The translations under genes were made by a program, and so were the position numbers. The notes beneath the pieces are model-generated. The model made no database searches. It was not told where the DNA came from and saw nothing but the letters and a program-made list of their open reading frames with translations. Below are positions 16,650-21,648 of a DNA stretch of 21,648 nt, in pieces (within the stretch, counting starts at the first letter, position 1; each line of letters opens with the position of its first letter). The stretch spans positions 1 to 21,648 of the forward strand of contig CALJUC010000210.1 in assembly GCA_937975585.1 (NCBI GenBank), written 5' to 3'. The DNA is from an uncultured Moraxella sp. Its GTDB lineage: Bacteria; Pseudomonadota; Gammaproteobacteria; Pseudomonadales; Moraxellaceae.

Positions 16650-18752
16650 ATGAAGCCGCTAATTACCCTTGGTAGGCCGGTATTTGTCACTTTACGGCTA
16701 TCCAATTCGCTCGCGTTGATTAGCATGGTTGCGCCACGCCTACCTAAAGCGCTATTTAGGGTCAGATGGGTGTCGGCTAGCTGTCTGTTGGGTTGGGTGA
16801 GTATAGGCTTAGTGGGATGTCAGACATTAGCGAACCCTAAAGCCGTGTCAAATGCGCCAACGATTGATATCAGTACCGCACATGGGCTTATGCAGCAGAC
16901 GATGCTACATCGGTTTGATAAAAGTTATGACTACCAAAAGACCACTCATTATCAGGTTGCATCTTTATACCCGGTTGACGATGTAGAAGCGCGCGATAAT
17001 AGTCTGTTTTTTACCATATTGCAGGTGTTTACTGGGAATAATCAATACCCAAAAACACGCACTATCACCAGTCAGCAGTTAGCCTGTGAAGATAACTATA
17101 GCCGTCGTTACCAAGCCATTATTGACCAAACCCAAACCCAAAATCCGGGTGCTGCAGCCAATACGGCGACTGGTACAACCCAAACGATAACACGCGAACA
17201 AGCGAATACGCAGATTGCAGATGAATACGCGGCCTACGAACGCTGCCTTGCCCAAGTACCGCAAAATAAACCAAAGACAACGACCGAAAGTGAAACCAAA
17301 CCAGATAACCTTGGCAATCCTAAAATCTCAGATACTGAAATCACGCCTGCCAATGAATATACCACGATTGATAGTATCGCTTCACAGCAGCCAAAAGATG
17401 ACAGTTACCAAACCACGGTAAAAAAACTCATTACGTTTTTTAATATGCTTGACCAGAATATGCAAGCGAGTGCCAATAAGACCGATGAGATAACGCCGAC
17501 AAGTTTACCGACCCAAACACCCAATAGTCGAGCCCCACAAAAAAATACCGATCCGTCTAGCGATAGCTTAGGGCTACCGCAAGCCGATGCCACACGCCCT
17601 CATAATCCTGAAAATAACAAACCCGTGATTATTGAAACGGGCGATTTTCCGACTTCGCCAACCAGTGAAGGCGTAGGTAGTAATAGTTCTGCGATAGTTG
17701 AGGTCTTGCGCAACTTGCGTATTACCCCAGAGCAAATCGAAGTGCTCAATGATGCCTACCTCAACCCAAAGACCATCCGCCATCAAGGTAGCTACAATCG
17801 TGACACCGGGCAGTTTAGTAGTGTACTAGAAGAAAGCAGTGATAGCCCTTATGCCCAAAGCTATAAGCGCATTCCGATGTTGATTGATTTTAATGAAATG
17901 AGTGTGACCTTTGAGCCGGACGCGATATTGCCGTTTGCTGGGTTATTCTTTGAAAAGGAGTTACCAGCGACCTTAGCAGGTAAGTCGATTAAGTTCGTAT
18001 TACCAGATAATCTGCGCCAAAACATCCCATTGCCAATATTGCGCGACACACTTATTAATGCGATTGGTCAGGCTTATGGGGATATTGACGCAGAGAAGTT
18101 TAATGAGCTTAAACCGGCATCAGACGAATATGCCCGTCGTATTAATGCTAGTCGGGTGATTAAAGTCAATCTTACACCAAAAGAGTTGGGTTTTGTCGCA
18201 GGACGCACCCTAAAGCATTGGTCGCAGTCATTAGAAACAGTTCGTGAACAGCACCCCGAATATATTAAAAATAACACCAACTTTGCCGCGACGCTTGACT
18301 TAATGGCGGCTGCCAATCGCTTGTATCGCGCTGAAGACTTGGCCAAAATCACCCAACTTATCGAAGCGGTGTTACCCGTATCATACAATAGCTATAATTA
18401 TTACTACTTTGACCGTCATAATCAGCTTATCGGCTATCGCAAAATTCGTGATTATCAGTCAGGCTTACTCAAAGCACGCGGTAAGTCAACGACTATCAGC
18501 CAAATTGATTACCAAACTACCTCTGAACAACACCGATACTATCAGCCAAAACCTGAGACTATCGTGGATGGCAATGCACTACTCAAAAAACTGACCAATG
18601 AACAACGGCTTAGAAGTGAGGCCGAAGATGCTCGCTTTGGCTATCAAAACCTAGAAAGCCTCGAAAATTTAGACTTGGACAGTGCGGATATATCGGGTAT
18701 ATCAGATACCACGTTGGAAGAGAGTGGCAAAATTCAAATGGTCGAGGAGTAA
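16650..18752 (+). CDS. Predicted outer-membrane lipoprotein of unknown function, first of a paralogous pair (700 aa)
   Basis: The hydrophobic segment CLLGWVSIGLVGC ends in a lipobox with lipidated Cys57; Gln follows it, so outer-membrane sorting is expected. The N-terminal leader is unusually long. The in-frame ATG at 16725 (Met26) would give a normal 31-residue signal peptide but has no ribosome binding site, whereas the ATG at 16650 has GAG and AGGA just upstream. After the Cys come a small domain with Cys146 (LAC) and Cys199 (YERC), a long disordered Thr/Pro/Asn/Gln-rich linker (about 200-345), a domain with FEPDAILP (about 422-429), and a Tyr-rich region near residue 590 (YNSYNYYYF). The stop overlaps the ribosome binding site of the next gene, three bases from its start. 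I know no family for it; the role is unknown. Confidence 0.8.
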   Translation: MKPLITLGRPVFVTLRLSNSLALISMVAPRLPKALFRVRWVSASCLLGWVSIGLVGCQTLANPKAVSNAPTIDISTAHGLMQQTMLHRFDKSYDYQKTTHYQVASLYPVDDVEARDNSLFFTILQVFTGNNQYPKTRTITSQQLACEDNYSRRYQAIIDQTQTQNPGAAANTATGTTQTITREQANTQIADEYAAYERCLAQVPQNKPKTTTESETKPDNLGNPKISDTEITPANEYTTIDSIASQQPKDDSYQTTVKKLITFFNMLDQNMQASANKTDEITPTSLPTQTPNSRAPQKNTDPSSDSLGLPQADATRPHNPENNKPVIIETGDFPTSPTSEGVGSNSSAIVEVLRNLRITPEQIEVLNDAYLNPKTIRHQGSYNRDTGQFSSVLEESSDSPYAQSYKRIPMLIDFNEMSVTFEPDAILPFAGLFFEKELPATLAGKSIKFVLPDNLRQNIPLPILRDTLINAIGQAYGDIDAEKFNELKPASDEYARRINASRVIKVNLTPKELGFVAGRTLKHWSQSLETVREQHPEYIKNNTNFAATLDLMAAANRLYRAEDLAKITQLIEAVLPVSYNSYNYYYFDRHNQLIGYRKIRDYQSGLLKARGKSTTISQIDYQTTSEQHRYYQPKPETIVDGNALLKKLTNEQRLRSEAEDARFGYQNLESLENLDLDSADISGISDTTLEESGKIQMVEE
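18744..18749 (+). promoter_or_regulatory. Ribosome binding site embedded in the end of the first lipoprotein gene
   Basis: GAGGAG forms the last two codons of the 700-residue gene and lies five bases before the ATG at 18755. The two genes are therefore probably co-transcribed and translationally coupled. Confidence 0.8.
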
Positions 18753-18754
18753 GT

Positions 18755-20440
18755 ATGCAGTACCAACTATATCTATCGACAAGGACCACTTTCAGCAAGC
18801 AAAGCATGCTGCTTGGCTTGAGTTTGACAGCGTTGTTTTTAAGCGGTTGCCAAAGTACTACTTCAACAATAGCACCCAAAACTTCAACGGTTATTAGCAG
18901 TGGTGAACAGGCTAAAAGTAGATTGGCCGATGCATTATATCGCGGACTACGCCAAAACCAAGATTGGGTGGCCGAACATCAGCTATATCTACTTGATAAT
19001 AATAAAAAAACCAAAGCCGAACAAGTTAATGCAGCCGATGGTGGTATTCTGGCGTGTCAATCCACCCATGATGATGCGCTGGTAGCGCAGTTAAAACAGG
19101 ATAACCTAGACAATTATGCTACTGTGGCAACGCTAAGTGCCCAAGCGCGCATACCATATGAGCGTATCAAAACCACATATTTACAATGTTATGACAGGGC
19201 TATACAACAGGCTGAACCTGCAGAGCTGATTGAGTTGCCCAACAATGACGTTGGCAAGACAAAAGACGATAAAACCAACGAAAACACAGATAGCGCCACG
19301 CCTGTCATACCAACCGATGCGCACAATACGGTCACTGACCCGGTAGAAACGCTGACCGAACCACTGGCCTTATTTGGCTTTAGCACCGGACAGATTAATA
19401 GCTTAAATAACTTTGTCACAAAGTCTGGCAAAGTCACCACCACCGGCGTGTATCGACCGTTATCGGGCTTGTTGGCTTTACAGTTTGATGCCGGATTTGA
19501 AAATAAAAACTTGAGTTATCATTACCGCTTACCAGTCGTGGCAAATTGGCACACCCAAGCTTTATATGTCAAACCCGATGTGATTATGCCGAGTATTGCC
19601 TTATACCTGGATAATAAAATGGGCATGGCTTGGCAATCACAGTGGTATAAATTTAACCAGCAAGCGCAATTGCCAACCGGTCTTACCACCAAACAATGGT
19701 TACGCGCCATTCAAGACAGCTTACAAGACTTACCGGCTAGCCAATTTAGTCAATTAAACCAAGCGCAATTTATCGCGGCGATAGCCAACGACCCAACGAC
19801 CAATCTATCGTCAGCGGTACAACATCAGCGGCTACAACGATTGGCAAAAAATAGCACCATCATCCACTGGCAACAATCGGCCAAACAGCAAGATAACTGG
19901 TATCAGGATATTGTTGAGCGGTTTATTCAGCATATGGATAATGAGATGGCAACTCACTATGTGGAGCAAACCGCCTATCAGCAAGCATGGCAACGCTATC
20001 GAGAAACCCTCAGTCAGCGTTTAGAGTCACGATTGATTAACGAACCTGCGAGTGACAAACGCCTAACTGGAAAATCGCTGTATATCGTACTATCAGGCAA
20101 TGAATTGGCACAAATTTGGGCGAGCTTTACCGCTATCTATAGCCAACAGCCAATACAGGTCAATACGTGGGTGAATTTCCAGCCGGATAATCGGGCATTA
20201 CCCCTAGCGAACCAGCCACAGACTTTATTAAAACTTGCCAGTACCATTCGTGATGGTAAGGCAACCAATCAGGCAAATGCCACTTCAAACGGCAAAGGCC
20301 AAGCCAATGTCATTGATGGCCGTGCTGAAATCAAACGCTTGACGGGATTGGATAGTTCGCGGCGTTTATTTGGCCGTGAATCCGTGTGGCTACAATGGCT
20401 AGACCAACTGGTGAATAAAACAACAGAAAATACAAAATAA
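18755..20440 (+). CDS. Predicted outer-membrane lipoprotein of unknown function, second of a paralogous pair (561 aa)
   Basis: The signal peptide ends in LFLSGC, with lipidated Cys32 followed by Gln, as expected for outer-membrane sorting. The mature protein has an N-terminal region with Cys101 (LAC) and Cys145 (YLQC), a short disordered linker (about 150-200), then a domain with YRLPVV and VKPDVIMP (about 272-279), and a helical Gln-rich C-terminal part (EQTAYQQAWQRYRETLSQRLE). The order Cys pair, linker and PDxIxP block repeats that of the upstream protein, so the two look like diverged tandem duplicates. The C-terminal thirds do not align by eye. The gene is coupled to the upstream one and ends at the terminator at 20443-20476. 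Function unknown. Confidence 0.85.
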   Translation: MQYQLYLSTRTTFSKQSMLLGLSLTALFLSGCQSTTSTIAPKTSTVISSGEQAKSRLADALYRGLRQNQDWVAEHQLYLLDNNKKTKAEQVNAADGGILACQSTHDDALVAQLKQDNLDNYATVATLSAQARIPYERIKTTYLQCYDRAIQQAEPAELIELPNNDVGKTKDDKTNENTDSATPVIPTDAHNTVTDPVETLTEPLALFGFSTGQINSLNNFVTKSGKVTTTGVYRPLSGLLALQFDAGFENKNLSYHYRLPVVANWHTQALYVKPDVIMPSIALYLDNKMGMAWQSQWYKFNQQAQLPTGLTTKQWLRAIQDSLQDLPASQFSQLNQAQFIAAIANDPTTNLSSAVQHQRLQRLAKNSTIIHWQQSAKQQDNWYQDIVERFIQHMDNEMATHYVEQTAYQQAWQRYRETLSQRLESRLINEPASDKRLTGKSLYIVLSGNELAQIWASFTAIYSQQPIQVNTWVNFQPDNRALPLANQPQTLLKLASTIRDGKATNQANATSNGKGQANVIDGRAEIKRLTGLDSSRRLFGRESVWLQWLDQLVNKTTENTK

Positions 20441-20442
20441 GT

Positions 20443-20476
20443 AAAAAACCGGATAGTGTTAGTATCCGGTTTTTTT
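20443..20476. terminator. Bidirectional intrinsic terminator between the lipoprotein pair and roxA
   Basis: A 13-bp stem (20443-20455 with 20463-20475; core CCGGATA/TATCCGG) with a 7-base loop has six A on the left and seven T on the right. The flanking AAGTA and TACTT could lengthen it past a one-base bulge. It serves the plus-strand lipoprotein operon and the converging minus-strand oxygenase gene. Confidence 0.9.
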
Positions 20477-20521
20477 ACTTAAGCTTTCAAGATAGTTGTT
20501 TGCAAGAGTCAAACGCTAGGT

Positions 20522-21648
20522 TTAATCCAAACAATCCACATAGACCCAGCCATTTTCTACCCATTCAGCCACGTCATCAAGTGTCACGCCCGCCGCTTCA
20601 AGGTCGGCTTTATTGATACTTGCGCCATCGGCCAGTTGTATCAGACAACGCTGCGCATTGGCGCTGATGTCATCGCAATTGACCTGTTCGCCATTGATAT
20701 AGAGCTGATTATCGGTATAGACCATACGGCTGGCCAAATCTTGACGCAACACCGCATCATTGGCAAGCACATCGCTAATCTCGTCAATATCCATAAACTC
20801 TTCCGGCAATAACAAATCATATTGACGCTTACTGACCGTTTCCATCACGGTTTGGCGAATCAATGCATCACCCGCTGGGGATTGTAGTAAGTCAATCAGC
20901 TGACGTTTGATATCATCAATACTGGCTTGTGAAACCTCACCGGCTGATGTCAGCGGTTGGGCGATTTTTAGTGGAATGGCAAGGCTCTCAGTATGGGTTG
21001 CAATATCCGCCAAGTTATCCAGTAATAGCAATGGGTTAGGGCGGCGACAACCAAACGAAAAAGTCAAACAATCATCTAACGCCACGCCATAATGCGATAG
21101 ATTGCTCGGTACATAGAGTACGTCCCCCGGTGTTAAGACTGCATCCAGTACCAATTCACCCATGTCATCCAATAAACGAATCGGCTGTCCTTTGACAAAC
21201 TCAGTGTTTTCATCACAAAATTCGCCCAACTGCCAGTGACGCGACCCATAACCTTGCGCCAAGAACACATCGTAATTGTCGTAATGCTTACCAACGCTAC
21301 CACCCTTGGGGGCATACGACACCATGATGTCATCGCGCTGCCACTGAGGTATAAAGTCAAAAGCGTGCCATAGATTGGCAAGCTCTGGCGACCATTGCTC
21401 CATATTTTGTACCAATACCGTCCATAAGTCTGGCACATTTTGTAGATCCTGCGCTGTGATATCACTGGTCTTTAGCGTCCATTGGTCGCCGTTGCCATTA
21501 TTAGCGGGCTGCTGTGTGATTAAACGTGAGGTCGCATTGTCATCTAAAGCCAGGTCTAAGATATCAGCGGGCTCAAACATGTTCGCCAGTGCTGGTAAGC
21601 CGTTTTTAATCAGGAGTGGTTTTTGTTGCCAATATTCGGCCAAAAATT
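20522..21648 (-). CDS. roxA: 50S ribosomal protein L16 arginine hydroxylase (RoxA/YcfD type), 5' truncated
   Basis: This is a JmjC/cupin-fold Fe(II)- and 2-oxoglutarate-dependent oxygenase. The E. coli member YcfD hydroxylates an arginine of ribosomal protein L16. The iron triad is visible: the H-x-D motif in VGKHYDNYDVF (His codon 21284-21286, Asp codon 21278-21280) and the distal His in PSNLSHYGVAL (21092-21094). Family context also fits: FLAEYWQQKPLLIKNG parallels E. coli FLERHWQKRPVVLKRG, followed by DDIMVSYAPKGGSVG, TPGDVLYVPS and SFGCRRPN. The C-terminal part is the helical, winged-helix-like region of the family. A TTG at 21643-21641 could be mistaken for a start, but it is an internal Leu codon: the frame continues to the window edge, and about 10-15 N-terminal residues plus the true start lie outside. 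It converges with the lipoprotein operon. Confidence 0.92.
   Translation of the reverse strand, partial: FLAEYWQQKPLLIKNGLPALANMFEPADILDLALDDNATSRLITQQPANNGNGDQWTLKTSDITAQDLQNVPDLWTVLVQNMEQWSPELANLWHAFDFIPQWQRDDIMVSYAPKGGSVGKHYDNYDVFLAQGYGSRHWQLGEFCDENTEFVKGQPIRLLDDMGELVLDAVLTPGDVLYVPSNLSHYGVALDDCLTFSFGCRRPNPLLLLDNLADIATHTESLAIPLKIAQPLTSAGEVSQASIDDIKRQLIDLLQSPAGDALIRQTVMETVSKRQYDLLLPEEFMDIDEISDVLANDAVLRQDLASRMVYTDNQLYINGEQVNCDDISANAQRCLIQLADGASINKADLEAAGVTLDDVAEWVENGWVYVDCLD

Noticed and set aside
16400..16726. Minus-strand open frame of 108 codons with a hydrophobic C-terminal part, including a possible 45-residue product from an ATG at 16537.
   Set aside because: No ribosome binding site precedes either start, the longer form overlaps the lipoprotein signal sequence, and the region must hold two promoters. 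It looks like a chance frame in AT-rich DNA.

Overview
The window looks like ordinary chromosomal DNA of a gamma-proteobacterium, most likely of the family Moraxellaceae (Moraxella, Psychrobacter or a close relative). This rests on moderate GC (roughly 45% by eye), an Acinetobacter-like FabI, a Pseudomonas/Neisseria-type hypoxanthine phosphoribosyltransferase, enlarged RecB/RecC proteins and lineage-restricted unknowns. This is recalled family knowledge; no search was run. I see no rRNA, tRNA, CRISPR array, insertion sequence or prophage.

Layout. Bases 1-14 match the 3' end of an Illumina adapter, so the left edge is probably a contig end. A gene tail (16-114) follows. Then come fabI (enoyl-ACP reductase, +) with its own promoter and terminator, and a YoaK/DUF1275 membrane protein (+). 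Two small minus-strand unknowns follow (63 and 199 residues), the second divergent from the next block. The centre (3308-14866) is a contiguous recC-recB-recD cluster encoding the whole RecBCD helicase-nuclease. Convergent to it on the minus strand lie hpt (purine salvage) and an unknown 225-residue protein. A plus-strand pair (16650-20440) encodes two tightly coupled predicted lipoproteins that look like distant paralogues. The right edge holds most of a minus-strand roxA/ycfD-type ribosomal oxygenase gene whose 5' end lies outside the window.

How the parts work together. RecC, RecB and RecD form one complex that resects double-strand breaks for RecA. All catalytic motifs of RecB and RecD are present. 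RecB carries a long acidic linker before its nuclease domain, RecC ends in a strongly basic tail, and RecD has a Lys/Gln/Asn-rich N-terminal segment. The other genes are housekeeping or unknown and appear to be separate transcription units. Four strong intrinsic terminators separate them; three sit between convergent genes and can work in both directions.

The least explained material is the paralogous lipoprotein pair, the two minus-strand small proteins with similar C-terminal tails, the palindromes between the 199-residue gene and recC, and the RecBCD-specific insertions. I did not find a clear new defence or mobile system.
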